Numbered from the stretch's first letter, positions 8,873 to 17,930 are shown. The stretch: DNA of 64,000 nucleotides from Microcoleus sp. CAWBG506 (GCA_020883125.1 JAHREW010000001.1:140225-204224); one strand, 5' to 3'. Numbers and translations: made by a program. The notes: generated by a model from the letters alone, not told the origin.

Positions 8873-9808
8873 TTAAATCGCTTTCAAAATTTGATCGTCT
8901 ACTGAAAAATCAATCTCCGCTTTGTCTCTTCCCGAAACTAAATAATCATTCTGAAAAGAATCTTTTAACCCAGAAACTAGGTCAAATTCTGGCTGCCAGT
9001 TAAGCTCGGTGACAGCTTTGTTGACTGAGGCAAAAAAGTGCTGTAATCGCATGGGGAAAGCTTTCTTTTTGCCGAAGTCAAATAGTTTTGGATCGTAGTG
9101 TACAATCTTAATAGCATCTGCTGATTTGCCGGCGGCTAAAATGCAGGCGCGGGCCAAGCCATCAAAGGTGACAAATCGATCGCCCGAAACGTTGTAAATT
9201 TGCCCGATCGCCCTTTGATTCCCCAAAACCGCCGCCATCGCCCTAGCCAAATCCTGACAGTGCCCTAACTGCGTGAAGTGCATTCCATTACCAGGAATCG
9301 GAATCGGGCGATCGCGCGCAATGCGATCGAAAAACCAAGCCTCCAAATCGTTATAATTTTGGGGGCCATAAATATAAGTCGGGCGAATCGAAGTCCAAGG
9401 TAAACCGGACTCTGCCAAGTAAGTTTCGGTTTCAAATTTGCCCAAATGACGGCTTTTGGGATCGGTAGCGTCCCCTTCAATATGAGGCATTTGATCGGAT
9501 TTCAAATAAACCCCCGCAGAACTCATATAAATAAAGTGCTGCACCCTCCCTTTAAATATTTCAGCTAAAGGCTTTGTATCGCTCAGTTCCCGACCATTAT
9601 TGTCAAAAACGGCATCAAACTCAAGAGTCGATAACTGTTCTTTGAGTCCATCGACATTAGTGCGATCGCCCTGAATTTGCTGCACTCCCGAAACTGGTAC
9701 TGGCTTATTGCCACGATTAAACAGTACCACCTCATGCCCTTGTGCTGCTAAAATCTTAGTCAGATAAACCCCGATAAATCGAGTACCGCCCATCATTAAA
9801 ATTCGCAT
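8873..9808 (-). CDS. NAD-dependent epimerase-like protein, CSP41/extended-SDR type
   Basis: 311 residues. The N-terminal Rossmann motif MMGGTRFIGVYL, the HFIYMSSAGVY segment and the YIYGPQNY motif define an atypical extended SDR. In chloroplasts the closest type is the CSP41 RNA-binding protein family, in which the dehydrogenase active site is altered. Here Y-x-x-x-K is not conserved at the usual place (YIYGPQN), so RNA binding or another non-redox role is plausible. It is cytosolic and a single gene, divergent from dnaG. Confidence 0.85.
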   Translation of the reverse strand: MRILMMGGTRFIGVYLTKILAAQGHEVVLFNRGNKPVPVSGVQQIQGDRTNVDGLKEQLSTLEFDAVFDNNGRELSDTKPLAEIFKGRVQHFIYMSSAGVYLKSDQMPHIEGDATDPKSRHLGKFETETYLAESGLPWTSIRPTYIYGPQNYNDLEAWFFDRIARDRPIPIPGNGMHFTQLGHCQDLARAMAAVLGNQRAIGQIYNVSGDRFVTFDGLARACILAAGKSADAIKIVHYDPKLFDFGKKKAFPMRLQHFFASVNKAVTELNWQPEFDLVSGLKDSFQNDYLVSGRDKAEIDFSVDDQILKAI

Positions 9809-9855
9809 TATTTTCCAGACTCCTTACAGTTAGTGTCAACATCTTACCCCAAATC

Positions 9856-9955
9856 AGGACACGGCAGTGCCGTGTCCCTACAACTAATTACGGTAGGGAA
9901 ACGGCACTGCCGTGTCCTCTAATTACGGTAGGGAAACGGCACTGCCGTGTCCTCT
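9856..9955. repeat. CGGCACTGCCG palindrome cluster with 35-bp direct repeat
   Basis: Three copies of a palindrome around ACGGCAGTGCCGT occur between the epimerase and dnaG. The last two lie in a 35-bp tandem direct repeat (9884-9918 and 9919-9953) starting CTAATTACGGTAGGG. The same palindrome forms the core of the element at 60413-60551. Confidence 0.85.
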
Positions 9956-10034
9956 ATATCATTCCATCGCTTCGATTATATTCTGTTACCATCAGTCAAA
10001 CTAAACATAGTTTCAACTTACCTCAAACATCCCT

Positions 10035-12062
10035 ATGCAAGTTCCACGGCTACATCCCGAAACCATCGAAGAAGTCAAACAAAGAGCAGACATAGTAGAT
10101 GTCATTTCCGGCCGCGTCGTCTTGCGAAAACGAGGCAAAGAATTCGTAGGCTTGTGTCCATTTCACGACGAAAAATCTCCCAGTTTCACCGTCAACCAAG
10201 CCAAACAAATGTACTATTGTTTCGGCTGTGGCGCTGGCGGTAATGCCTTTAAGTTTCTCATGGAATTAGAGAAACGCTCTTTTAGCGAAGTAGTATTAGA
10301 CTTAGCTAAAACCTATCAAGTACAAGTCAAAACAGTCGAACCAGAACATCGACAAGAATTACAGCGCCAAATTTCTCTGCGAGAACAACTCTATGAAATT
10401 TCCGCCCTCACCGCTAAGTTTTACGAACACGCTTTAAGACAACCCCAAGGACAAGAACCCTTAGCCTATCTCAAATCAAATCGCCAGCTTAGCGAAGAAA
10501 CTATCCAACAATTTCAGTTGGGTTATGCACCCCAAGGTTGGGAAACACTCTACAGCTATTTAGTAGAACAAAAGCACTATCCAGCCCAGTTAGTTGAACA
10601 AGCAGGATTAATTGTACCACGCAAATCAGGAGGCAGTGGCTATTACGACCGCTTCCGCCATCGCGTGATGATTCCCATTCGCGACACCCAAGGTAGAGTC
10701 ATCGGTTTTGGTGGCAGAAGTCTCGGCGACGAACAACCAAAATATCTCAATTCTCCCGAAACAGAACTATTCGACAAAGGCAAAACTTTATTTGCCCTAG
10801 ATACAGCTAAAGTCGCCATTAGCAAAGCAGATGCCGCCGTCGTCGTAGAGGGGTACTTTGATGCGATCGCCCTTCATGCAGCGGGCATTGGCAACGCCGT
10901 CGCCTCCCTCGGTACAGCCCTCAGCCTAGATCAAGTGCGGCAGTTATTACGCTACACAGACTCCAAACAAATTATCCTCAATTTCGATGCCGACAAAGCC
11001 GGAAATCAAGCAGCAGAAAGGGCGATTGGAGAAATAGAAAAACTCGCCTATCAAGGAGAAGTACAACTACGAGTTCTCAACATTCCCGACGGCAAAGATG
11101 CCGATGAATTCCTCAAAACCTACTCAGCCGAACAATATCGACAATTGCTAAAAACAGCTCCTTTATGGCTGGACTGGCAACTACAACGAATGTTGGTCAA
11201 CCAAGATTTAAAACAAGCTGATATTTATCAAAAAATTACTAAAAAGATTGTGCATTTATTGACAAAGATTACTGATGACAATCAACTGGCACATTACCTC
11301 CAAAAATCCGCCGAAATTCTCAGTAAAGGAGAGTTTAAGTTGACCAAAATGCTAGCAGAAAGCTTGCTAAATCAAGTAGTTAGCGATTGGGAAAAAAGGC
11401 TGATTCAAGATGAATTATTGACAATGCCACTGTTAATCAGAAAAAAACTCAAGCCAAATAAACAATACAAAAGTCAGACTAAAAGCAGCCTCAAAAATCG
11501 CTCCCATGAAACTTTTTCCGCCGTAGCCCGAAGTCTTTTAGAAGAAGCAGAAGCCCAATTGTTGCAGATTTACTTGCATTGTCCCGAATATCGGCAAGAT
11601 GTCAGAGAATCCATAGAAGCTAGAGAAGTGCAGTTTAGCCTTTCTCACCACAGATTTTTGTGGCATCAGATTTTGAATGCCGAAATATTGCATAAAACCT
11701 ATTTACAAATAGCGCCTTCTGAGTTAATATTAAAATTGCAAGATAGTTTGATAGAATATCCCAATCAACTCAATCAAATTTCCCATTTATTTCACCTAAC
11801 TGAGTTGTCAGAAAAAAATGTTTATCGCGCACCTTTAGTAATTCGGTCGGCTCTGGCGTGCATCGAGCAAATTATCAGCATGAAGCGCCGTCGCATTGCA
11901 CTGAATATGTGGGAAAATACGAATGTGGCGAGTAATTGTGAAGAAGCTGTAGAATATCACCAACAAGTCCTCGCTGAACAAGAATGGATAGAGGAATTGG
12001 AGCGGTTGCGTCAAGTCAATTTTTACGATTTAATATCAGTACCTTGGAGTGGCAATTTTTAG
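10035..12062 (+). CDS. dnaG: DNA primase DnaG
   Basis: 675 residues, normal for the family. The enzyme makes RNA primers at the replication fork and works with DnaB helicase. The N-terminal CHC2 zinc finger is visible (CPFHDEKSPSFTV ... YYCFGCGAGG), followed by the primase core and TOPRIM domain with VVVEGYFDAI (catalytic Glu) and NFDADKAG (DxD metal site). The C-terminal about 180 residues are helical, as expected for the DnaB-interacting domain. The start is the ATG at 10035 (MQVPRLHPETIEEVKQRADI). A 19-bp inverted repeat covers its last codons. Confidence 0.96.
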   Translation: MQVPRLHPETIEEVKQRADIVDVISGRVVLRKRGKEFVGLCPFHDEKSPSFTVNQAKQMYYCFGCGAGGNAFKFLMELEKRSFSEVVLDLAKTYQVQVKTVEPEHRQELQRQISLREQLYEISALTAKFYEHALRQPQGQEPLAYLKSNRQLSEETIQQFQLGYAPQGWETLYSYLVEQKHYPAQLVEQAGLIVPRKSGGSGYYDRFRHRVMIPIRDTQGRVIGFGGRSLGDEQPKYLNSPETELFDKGKTLFALDTAKVAISKADAAVVVEGYFDAIALHAAGIGNAVASLGTALSLDQVRQLLRYTDSKQIILNFDADKAGNQAAERAIGEIEKLAYQGEVQLRVLNIPDGKDADEFLKTYSAEQYRQLLKTAPLWLDWQLQRMLVNQDLKQADIYQKITKKIVHLLTKITDDNQLAHYLQKSAEILSKGEFKLTKMLAESLLNQVVSDWEKRLIQDELLTMPLLIRKKLKPNKQYKSQTKSSLKNRSHETFSAVARSLLEEAEAQLLQIYLHCPEYRQDVRESIEAREVQFSLSHHRFLWHQILNAEILHKTYLQIAPSELILKLQDSLIEYPNQLNQISHLFHLTELSEKNVYRAPLVIRSALACIEQIISMKRRRIALNMWENTNVASNCEEAVEYHQQVLAEQEWIEELERLRQVNFYDLISVPWSGNF

Positions 12063-12085
12063 CTTGCACTCCAAGGTACTGATAT
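12033..12085 (+). terminator. Perfect 19-bp inverted repeat spanning the dnaG stop codon
   Basis: 12033-12051 (ATATCAGTACCTTGGAGTG) is exactly complementary to 12067-12085, with a 15-nt loop that contains the TAG stop. There is no long U-run, so it is not a textbook intrinsic terminator. It may be a bidirectional terminator or 3'-end stabiliser between the convergent dnaG and the gene at 12161. Confidence 0.55.
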
Positions 12086-12160
12086 CGTTGACGCTGGAAT
12101 CGGTATTGTTTAAACACTCAGCAGTCAACAGTCATTTCGCTGATGCAACCGGAATTGATA

Positions 12161-12619
12161 TTATCCTTCACTCTCGCGTGGCGCGGATTTCCTGCGTGTA
12201 GAAGCGGTTTCAACTTCTGGGGATATAACTAGCTCGCTAGTTATGTCCATAGTGGCAAATTTCAGCACTTGATTAAAAGCTAAACCCCATATTTTTAGCT
12301 CCCAACGAATACCTTTTGCTTTCATCCGTTTGGCTTTTCGCATATCGACATCCGTAACTTGTTGATGCAACAGTAAATATTTCATTGCTGCTATAGCTTC
12401 AACTTTTCTGGGATAGGCAATATAAGTGATAAATCCACCCTCCCAGTGATTGGCGTTACGGATGCTACTGATAGTAGCAACTCTCGGACTAAAGCGGTTC
12501 CAGTAAAAGTCGCTATATCCGACTGATTGTGTTTTAACTTGGAGTTTGTTTGGCATTTGACTTAACTCCTTTAACCTTTTTTGTGGGGTTAGCAATACCA
12601 CTTGGGTGCTGCTATTCAT
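12161..12619 (-). CDS. Hypothetical cyanobacterial protein
   Basis: 152 residues with no domain that I recognise. The middle is well structured (YSDFYWNRFSPRVATIS, GGFITYIAYPRKVEA), then basic (MRKAKRMKAKGIRW), and the C-terminus is Ser/Arg-rich. An internal Met at residue 22 (MPNKLQVKTQSVGYSD) could be the true start, since the segment before it looks less conserved in character. It is convergent with dnaG. Confidence 0.55.
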   Translation of the reverse strand: MNSSTQVVLLTPQKRLKELSQMPNKLQVKTQSVGYSDFYWNRFSPRVATISSIRNANHWEGGFITYIAYPRKVEAIAAMKYLLLHQQVTDVDMRKAKRMKAKGIRWELKIWGLAFNQVLKFATMDITSELVISPEVETASTRRKSAPRESEG

Positions 12620-12729
12620 AATTATAGCAAATTATTTAAGGAGTTTCCAATTCTCTTAAATAAATTTTGCACTCAGCCAAAATTTGGTCGGTGTTCCGGG
12701 GTGTCGATGTCGGTTTCTGTCTGTGTGGT

Positions 12730-13227
12730 TTATGTTTTTTTTAAACCCAAACCGATAATTACTACATCTCTTTCAACTCCATCAAGTTCGGCGACTTGTG
12801 GTAGATGTCCCCAAGTCTGAAATCCGAATTTATTGAACAATTTTAAGCTTGGTTGATTGTGGGCAAAAATTATGCCGATTAAGGTTTTAATTCCTAATTC
12901 GGGACAGCGCCAAATTGCGTGTTGGAGTAATTTTTGTCCGACTCCGCAGCATTGACGATCGGCTGCGATGTAAATGCTCACTTCTGCTGTATGCTGATAG
13001 GCTGCGCGCCCGTAAAAACGCTGCAAGCTTAGCCAGCCAATGATATTTTGTTCTGATTCCATTACCCAAATTGGTAAGGAATCAGGGGAGTGTTCTCTGT
13101 ACCAAGCCAGCCGACTTTCGACGGAGATTGGCTCTAAATCTGCTGTAGCCGATCGACCTGGTATGGCTGCGTTGTATATTTGGACAATGGCTGCTAAGTC
13201 GTTTTCACCTGCGTCGCGGATTTTCAT
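12730..13227 (-). CDS. GNAT N-acetyltransferase, phosphinothricin acetyltransferase-like
   Basis: 165 residues, one complete GNAT domain. It begins KIRDAGENDLAAIVQIYN. The pattern HTAEVSIYI, followed by the acetyl-CoA loop CCGVGQKLL (Q/RxxGxG/A type) and HNQPSLKLFNKFGF, is typical of the PAT/Bar/YncA branch. Such enzymes acetylate small amines or amino acid analogues with acetyl-CoA; the substrate here is unknown. A long heptamer repeat region lies upstream. Confidence 0.88.
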   Translation of the reverse strand: MKIRDAGENDLAAIVQIYNAAIPGRSATADLEPISVESRLAWYREHSPDSLPIWVMESEQNIIGWLSLQRFYGRAAYQHTAEVSIYIAADRQCCGVGQKLLQHAIWRCPELGIKTLIGIIFAHNQPSLKLFNKFGFQTWGHLPQVAELDGVERDVVIIGLGLKKT

Positions 13228-13529
13228 GGTTTCGTTATTGGTTACTTGTTAGTGGTTATTGGTTATTGGTTACTTGTTAGTGGTTATTGGTTATTGGTTA
13301 CTTGTTAGTGGTTAGTGGTTATTGGTTACTTGTTAGGGAAAGGAGCTATGACTAATGACCTATAATTGTTTACTATTGTTAGTGGTTATTTTTGCTATTT
13401 GTGCTAGTGGTTAGTTATTAGGGAAAGGAGCCATGACTAAGGATCTATAACAACTAATAAGAAATAACCATCAACTCCAACTAATAACAAATAACCAATA
13501 ACAAACAACAAATAAGCAATAACCAATCA
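13228..13529. repeat. Heptamer-type tandem repeats between two minus-strand genes
   Basis: From 13234 to about 13338 GGTTATT/GGTTACTTGTTAGT units repeat. Related TAATAAC/AACCAAT units continue to 13528. A 25-bp phrase containing AGGGAAAGGAGC...ATGACTAA occurs twice (13333 and 13419). No gene is seen. Confidence 0.8.
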
Positions 13530-14603
13530 CTACTGACTATTATACAGTTGCATAACATCGCTAATCGCCATTCTCGAATGGGCTCCTAAAGTTAATGGTG
13601 ATGTGTGCCCTTGGTGCAAGTGTTCCGCTGCTGCACAAGCAATCATTGCTGCATTGTCTGTACAATACTTTAAAGGCGGAAACAATACTCGTAGATTGTG
13701 TTTGGCTGCTGCGGTTTGTAAGTGCTGCCGCAATCCACTGTTAGCGGCAACTCCGCCACCGATCGCAATAGTGTTGAGCCCCAAATTGACCGCGCAGGCG
13801 ATCGCCCTTTTTGTTAAACTCTTAGCCACAGTCTCTTGAAAACTAGCCGCTATATCATTAATCATAGATTCAGGCAAGATACCTTCGCTACCAAAATGAT
13901 TATTTTCTTTCTTGAGTTTCTGTACTAATTGCAAAACAGCAGTTTTCAATCCACTAAAACTACTGTCATAGGGATGATAACCACCTTCGGGTAACGAAAT
14001 TCTGCCCTCTGGTAGAGGAAATGCTGTAGGATTGCCCACTGTTGCCAATTTGTCAATTAGTGGCCCGCCGGGATAGCCTAGCTGCAACAGTCTGGCGACT
14101 TTATCAAAAGCTTCCCCGGCTGCGTCATCGCGAGTTTGTCCTACAGTTTCGTAAACGCCACAATCTTTGACATGAATTAAACTGGTGTGCCCCCCAGAAA
14201 CTAACAGACACAAAAATGGTGGCTGCAACTCTGGTTCGGTAAGGTAAGAAGCATAAATGTGTCCTTCTAGGTGGTGTACGCCTACAAAGGGTTTTTGGTG
14301 GACGATTGCCAAGGTTTTTGCCGCTGTCAGCCCGACTAACAATGCGCCTACTAAGCCGGGGGCGCAGGTGGCTGCAATCCCGTCAATTTCTGACCAAGTG
14401 AGGTTGGCATCAGACAGACACTGGGCAATTACTTGATTTAACATTTCTAAGTGACTTCGTGAAGCCACTTCTGGAACCACCCCGCCGTACTGCTGGTGGA
14501 TTTTAATTTGTGATGCTACAACATTGCTGCAAACTTGACGATTCTTAACAATTGCTGCGGCAGTTTCGTCACAACTTGTTTCAATTGCGAAAACGGTTGC
14601 CAT
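13530..14603 (-). CDS. tsaD: TsaD, tRNA t6A biosynthesis protein (Gcp/YgjD)
   Basis: 357 residues, full length. TsaD transfers the threonylcarbamoyl group to A37 of ANN-decoding tRNAs. The metal-binding HHLEGHIYA motif, the opening [16 protein letters not shown] and the ASTK-fold motifs LVSGGHTSL and IGGGVAANS are all present. It is cytosolic and works with TsaB/TsaE, which are not in this window. It is divergent from psaF across 135 bp. Confidence 0.96.
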   Translation of the reverse strand: MATVFAIETSCDETAAAIVKNRQVCSNVVASQIKIHQQYGGVVPEVASRSHLEMLNQVIAQCLSDANLTWSEIDGIAATCAPGLVGALLVGLTAAKTLAIVHQKPFVGVHHLEGHIYASYLTEPELQPPFLCLLVSGGHTSLIHVKDCGVYETVGQTRDDAAGEAFDKVARLLQLGYPGGPLIDKLATVGNPTAFPLPEGRISLPEGGYHPYDSSFSGLKTAVLQLVQKLKKENNHFGSEGILPESMINDIAASFQETVAKSLTKRAIACAVNLGLNTIAIGGGVAANSGLRQHLQTAAAKHNLRVLFPPLKYCTDNAAMIACAAAEHLHQGHTSPLTLGAHSRMAISDVMQLYNSQ

Positions 14604-14738
14604 TAACTGGTAATTTTATTTGATAGGTTGTCTACTGCTAGCTTAAACTGTTAATACAGCAGTAATCTGGATGACCGATCGACAAGTTGAAATGCTTGTA
14701 CAAAAACTTATTGTTTTGTAACAAAAGGAAACAATTTC

Positions 14739-15227
14739 ATGCGACGATTGTTTGCTGCGATTTTAGTGGTGAGTCTTTGGATTAGTTTTGCTCCTTACGC
14801 CTCGGCTTACAATTTAGTGCCGTGTAAGGACTCCCCCGCCTTCAAGGAACTGGCTCAAGATGCCCGTTCTACCAATGGCGACCCGGCATCAGCAAAGGCC
14901 AGATTCGAGCGTTACTCCGAAGCTTTATGTGGCCCGGAAGGATATCCTCACTTAATTGTGGATGGCAATTTGAGTTACGCCGGCGACTTTTTAATTCCCA
15001 GCGTGCTGTTTTTGTATATTGCTGGCTGGATTGGTTGGGTGGGCCGCGCTTATCTCCAAGCAGCTAAGAAATCTGGCTCTCCAGAGGAAAAAGAGATTAT
15101 TATCGATGTTCCTTTGGCGGTCAAGTTTATGCTGAGTGGCTTTTTGTGGCCTCTGGCTGCTCTTAAGGAAATCACTACTGGTGAAATGTTTGCGTCTGAC
15201 GACGAAATTACCGTTTCCCCACGCTAG
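14739..15227 (+). CDS. psaF: Photosystem I subunit III (PsaF)
   Basis: 162 residues. The N-terminal signal peptide [14 protein letters not shown]...ASA directs the mature N-terminus ([12 protein letters not shown]) to the thylakoid lumen. Hallmarks are [46 protein letters not shown] and the C-terminal EITVSPR. PsaF is a peripheral transmembrane subunit near the plastocyanin/cytochrome c6 docking side. The start is supported by an AAAGGAAA box nine bases upstream. It is followed after 129 bp by psaJ on the same strand, the standard psaFJ operon. Confidence 0.97.
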   Translation: MRRLFAAILVVSLWISFAPYASAYNLVPCKDSPAFKELAQDARSTNGDPASAKARFERYSEALCGPEGYPHLIVDGNLSYAGDFLIPSVLFLYIAGWIGWVGRAYLQAAKKSGSPEEKEIIIDVPLAVKFMLSGFLWPLAALKEITTGEMFASDDEITVSPR

Positions 15228-15356
15228 TAATTGGGAATTTGAGATTTTAGATTTGAGATTTTAGCTGGTTGACTAATGCCAATTAGAAAATCCTCAATCT
15301 AAAATCTGTTCGCGCATTGTTTTTAAAGTTGTCTAAATTTTCGAGGAGCAGTATTT

Positions 15357-15485
15357 ATGCAATACTTTCTGAAGTATCTTTCGACCGCACCAGTATTGGC
15401 CGCAGCTTGGATGGTGGTAACGGCAGGAATTTTGATCGAGTTCAACCGTTTTTACCCTGACTTGCTTTTCCACCCGCTGCGCTAG
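15357..15485 (+). CDS. psaJ: Photosystem I subunit IX (PsaJ)
   Basis: A 42-residue one-helix thylakoid protein, ATG at 15357 and TAG at 15483-15485. It begins [16 protein letters not shown], has one membrane span, and ends [14 protein letters not shown], the family hallmark. GAGGAG lies eight bases upstream as a good ribosome binding site. PsaJ contacts PsaF and helps position it. Short A/T-rich sequence separates the two genes, so one bicistronic message is expected. Confidence 0.95.
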   Translation: MQYFLKYLSTAPVLAAAWMVVTAGILIEFNRFYPDLLFHPLR

Positions 15486-15820
15486 AATCTTAGCGAATTT
15501 AGGTTCCCAAACCTAGGTAAAACAGTTGAGAGTTTTGAATTTTGAGCGGTGATTTATCAAGTTATTTCAAAGCTCAAATATCAAAACTCTCAAATCAGGG
15601 CATAGGGAATAGGGCATAGGGCATAGGGCATAGGGCATAGGGAATAGGGCATAGGGCATACCTCACTTTCTTGAGAACCTCTATAATGACCACTGACCAC
15701 TGACCAATGACTAATGACTAATGACCAATGACTACTGACTATTGACTAATGACTACTGACTACTGACTACTGACTAATAACTACTAACTACTAACTACTG
15801 ACTACTGACTACTGATATCA
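15486..15820. repeat. Repeat-filled gap: AGGGCAT and ACTGACT heptamer arrays
   Basis: 15598-15660 repeats GCATAGG/GAATAGG units. 15685-15815 repeats ACTACTG/ACTAATG units up to a few bases before the hydrolase start. No gene is present; a partial inverted copy of TTTGAGAGTTTTGA-type sequence occurs near 15525-15590 and could serve as the psaJ terminator. Confidence 0.75.
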
Positions 15821-16633
15821 ATGAAGTCTTATCTCGCCGCAGCAATTCAAATGACTAGCTTGCCTGACCTGGAAAAAAATTTAATCCAGGCAGAGGAATT
15901 AATCGACCTAGCCGTGCGTCGGGGTGCGGAGTTAGTTTCTTTACCAGAAAATTTTTCCTTTATGGGAGAAGAAGAGGAAAAAATTGCTTCTTCCGAAGCC
16001 ATCGGGCAACAAAGTGAAAAATTTCTCAAAACTATGGCTCAGCGTTTCCAGGTAACGATTCTGGGCGGCGGATTTCCGGTGCCGACGACAGGGGGTAAGG
16101 TATACAACACTTGCTTGCTAGTCGCTCCCAACGGTACTGAAGTGGCAAGGTATGAAAAAGTACATTTGTTTGATGTGAATGTGCCCGATGGCATTACTTA
16201 TCGGGAATCGAACACTGTGAAGGCTGGTGAAAATTTGCCGCCGATTTATGTGTCGCCGGAATTGGGGACGCTGGGGCTTTCGGTGTGCTATGATGTGCGC
16301 TTCCCGGAATTGTACAGGCATTTGTCCCAGAATGGGGCGGATGTCTTGTTTGTGCCGGCCGCTTTTACGGCTTATACTGGCAAGGATCATTGGAAGGTTT
16401 TGTTACAAGCTAGGGCGATCGAAAATACTTGTTACACGATCGCCCCGGCACAGACTGGACACCACTACGGTCGCCGTCAAACTCACGGTCACGCCATGAT
16501 TATCGACCCTTGGGGTGTGGTTTTGGCGGATGCGGGGGATGAACCGGGTGTGGCGATCGCCGAAATTAATCCCGATCGACTCGAACAAGTCCGCCGCCAA
16601 ATGCCCTCACTCCAACATCGCGTTTTTCTCTGA
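15821..16633 (+). CDS. Carbon-nitrogen hydrolase (nitrilase superfamily, Nit-like)
   Basis: 270 residues. The Glu-Lys-Cys triad is visible: E in SLPENFSF, K in YEKVHLFDVN and C in LSVCYDVRFPE. The last motif and GGGFPV place it with the Nit1/Nit2-type omega-amidases, some of which hydrolyse deaminated glutathione as a repair reaction. It is cytosolic. The start MKSYLAAAIQM directly follows a heptamer array, so the promoter is either within repeats or upstream of psaF. The last 24 codons are duplicated just downstream (16665-16768). Confidence 0.9.
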   Translation: MKSYLAAAIQMTSLPDLEKNLIQAEELIDLAVRRGAELVSLPENFSFMGEEEEKIASSEAIGQQSEKFLKTMAQRFQVTILGGGFPVPTTGGKVYNTCLLVAPNGTEVARYEKVHLFDVNVPDGITYRESNTVKAGENLPPIYVSPELGTLGLSVCYDVRFPELYRHLSQNGADVLFVPAAFTAYTGKDHWKVLLQARAIENTCYTIAPAQTGHHYGRRQTHGHAMIIDPWGVVLADAGDEPGVAIAEINPDRLEQVRRQMPSLQHRVFL

Positions 16634-16768
16634 AGGATTTTTGAGACCCATGGGTCTCAAAATTGCCGAAATTAATCCCGATCGACTCGAACAAGTCCGC
16701 CGCCAAATGCCCTCACTCCAACATCGCGTTTTTCTCTGAAGGATTTTTGAGACCCATGGGTCTCAAAA
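16559..16768 (+). repeat. 106-bp tandem duplication of the hydrolase 3' end and its palindrome
   Basis: 16559-16662 and 16665-16768 are identical over 104 bp. Each copy contains the codons for AEINPDRLEQVRRQM...HRVFL, the TGA stop, and a TTTTGAGACCC/GGGTCTCAAAA palindrome. The second copy has no upstream coding part and is therefore a pseudo-tail. In the second copy the palindrome extends to a perfect 32 bp (16739-16772 region). Confidence 0.9.
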
Positions 16769-16820
16769 ATCCAGTTTCAGTCAGGAACAAGACCTGAATA
16801 ATTTTAATTCGAGCGAGGAA

Positions 16821-16840
16821 TTGTGTACGTTCGTACACAA
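16821..16840. promoter_or_regulatory. Operator-like palindrome upstream of ilvN
   Basis: TTGTGTACG-TT-CGTACACAA has perfect 9-bp arms and lies 94 bp before the ilvN start. It is followed by AAATTTTT. It does not fit the NtcA consensus (GTA-N8-TAC), because the spacing here is 6. It could be a repressor site or part of a terminator; the function is inferred only. Confidence 0.35.
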
Positions 16841-16933
16841 ATTTTTAGTTGTCGCGAGTGCCGACAGGGAACGCTCTTACCCCCCCGTACAACATAATAT
16901 GTAGAATTGCACGAAATGCGTCTTTTTGGATAA

Positions 16934-17452
16934 ATGAAACACACTCTTTCGGTTTTAGTTGAAGATGAAGCGGGTGTCCTCACCCGAATTGCTGGTTTGT
17001 TTGCCCGCCGGGGTTTTAATATTGAAAGTCTCGCCGTTGGCCCGGCCGAGCAAGTGGGAGTGTCTCGGATTACGATGGTGGTACCGGGAGATGACCAAAT
17101 TATTGAGCAGTTGACTAAGCAACTGTACAAGTTGATTAATGTGCTCAAAGTGCAAGATATAACCGAAATTCCTTGTGTGGAACGGGAATTGATGTTGTTG
17201 AAAGTTAATGCTGCTACCGGGACGCGATCGGAGATAATTGAGTTAGCTCAGATTTTTAGAGCGCGAGTGGTGGATATTGGTGATGATACGCTGACCTTGG
17301 AAGTAGTGGGAGATCCAGGTAAAATGGTGGCGATCGTCCAGGTACTCAATAGATTTGGCATCAAGGAAATTGCTCGTACAGGGAAAATTGCTCTGACGCG
17401 GGAGTCGGGCGTAAATACCGAGTTTCTTAAGTCATTGGAAGCGAAAGTTTAA
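16934..17452 (+). CDS. ilvN: Acetolactate synthase small (regulatory) subunit
   Basis: 172 residues. The N-terminal ACT domain ([32 protein letters not shown]) is the valine-binding part, followed by RELMLLKV and the C-terminal ALS_ss_C domain. It activates IlvB/IlvI and confers feedback control in valine, leucine and isoleucine synthesis. The catalytic subunit is not in the window, as is common in cyanobacteria. The start [12 protein letters not shown] is clear. Confidence 0.96.
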   Translation: MKHTLSVLVEDEAGVLTRIAGLFARRGFNIESLAVGPAEQVGVSRITMVVPGDDQIIEQLTKQLYKLINVLKVQDITEIPCVERELMLLKVNAATGTRSEIIELAQIFRARVVDIGDDTLTLEVVGDPGKMVAIVQVLNRFGIKEIARTGKIALTRESGVNTEFLKSLEAKV

Positions 17453-17464
17453 GTTAGTTGACGG

Positions 17465-17494
17465 TTGACGGTTGACTGTTGACGGTTGACTGTT
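17465..17494. repeat. Left arm of a 30-bp inverted repeat (TTGACGG/TTGACTG heptamers)
   Basis: Part of a heptamer array (17455-17505). The 30-bp segment at 17465-17494 is exactly complementary to 17893-17922, and the two arms bracket the four-helix bundle gene. Confidence 0.85.
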
Positions 17495-17531
17495 GACTGT
17501 TCACCATTAACTATTTATTAAAAGGCGTTAG

Positions 17532-17894
17532 GAAAGCTTCCAACAGCTAAGAGTTTATCAATTAGCTGAAAAAATAGCAAACGAAATATGGTTTATTGTT
17601 AAAAAGTGGGACGATTTTGCGAAAGATACGATGGGAAAACAAATAGTGCGATCGGCTGATAGCGTTGGTGCTAATATTGCCGAAGGACATGGACGCTATA
17701 ACTGCCAAGATAATCAGCGTTTTGTGAGAATTGCCAGAGGTTCATTAAATGAAACAAGACACTGGTTGAGACTTGACGGAGCCCGCAATCTTTTAACTCC
17801 AGAACAGAGTGATAGACTGCATCCCTTATTAAACGAACTTTCGCCAAAACTTAATGCTTATATTAATTCACTAAAACAAAAAGCCAAAGGTTAA
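17532..17894 (+). pseudogene. Four-helix bundle (S23-like) protein, 5' end damaged
   Basis: The frame from 17532 reads FQQLRVYQLAEKIANEIW, then WDDFAKDTMGKQIVRSADS, VGANIAEGHGRY, RFVRIARGSLNETRHWL and a C-terminal LSPKLNAYINSLKQK. This is the whole of the short family often called four helix bundle or 23S rRNA-intervening-sequence protein. However, the frame opens right after a TAG at 17529-17531 and has no ATG, GTG or TTG before the internal ATG at 17631, which would cut off the first helix. Either the start is lost or translation begins at the internal ATG with 87 residues. Inverted 30-bp repeats flank it. Confidence 0.6.
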
Positions 17895-17922
17895 CAGTCA
17901 ACCGTCAACAGTCAACCGTCAA
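17893..17922. repeat. Right arm of the 30-bp inverted repeat
   Basis: Reverse complement of 17465-17494, made of AACAGTCAACCGTC units. It begins within the stop codon of the four-helix bundle gene. Confidence 0.85.
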
Positions 17923-17930
17923 CAAACTAA

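Noticed and set aside
15598-15815. Short regular repeats considered as CRISPR or iterons
   Set aside because: Seven-base units without spacers are typical cyanobacterial STRR arrays; no replication gene or cas gene is adjacent.
16821-16840. NtcA binding site upstream of ilvN
   Set aside because: The spacing between GTA and TAC is 6, not the 8 required by the NtcA consensus.
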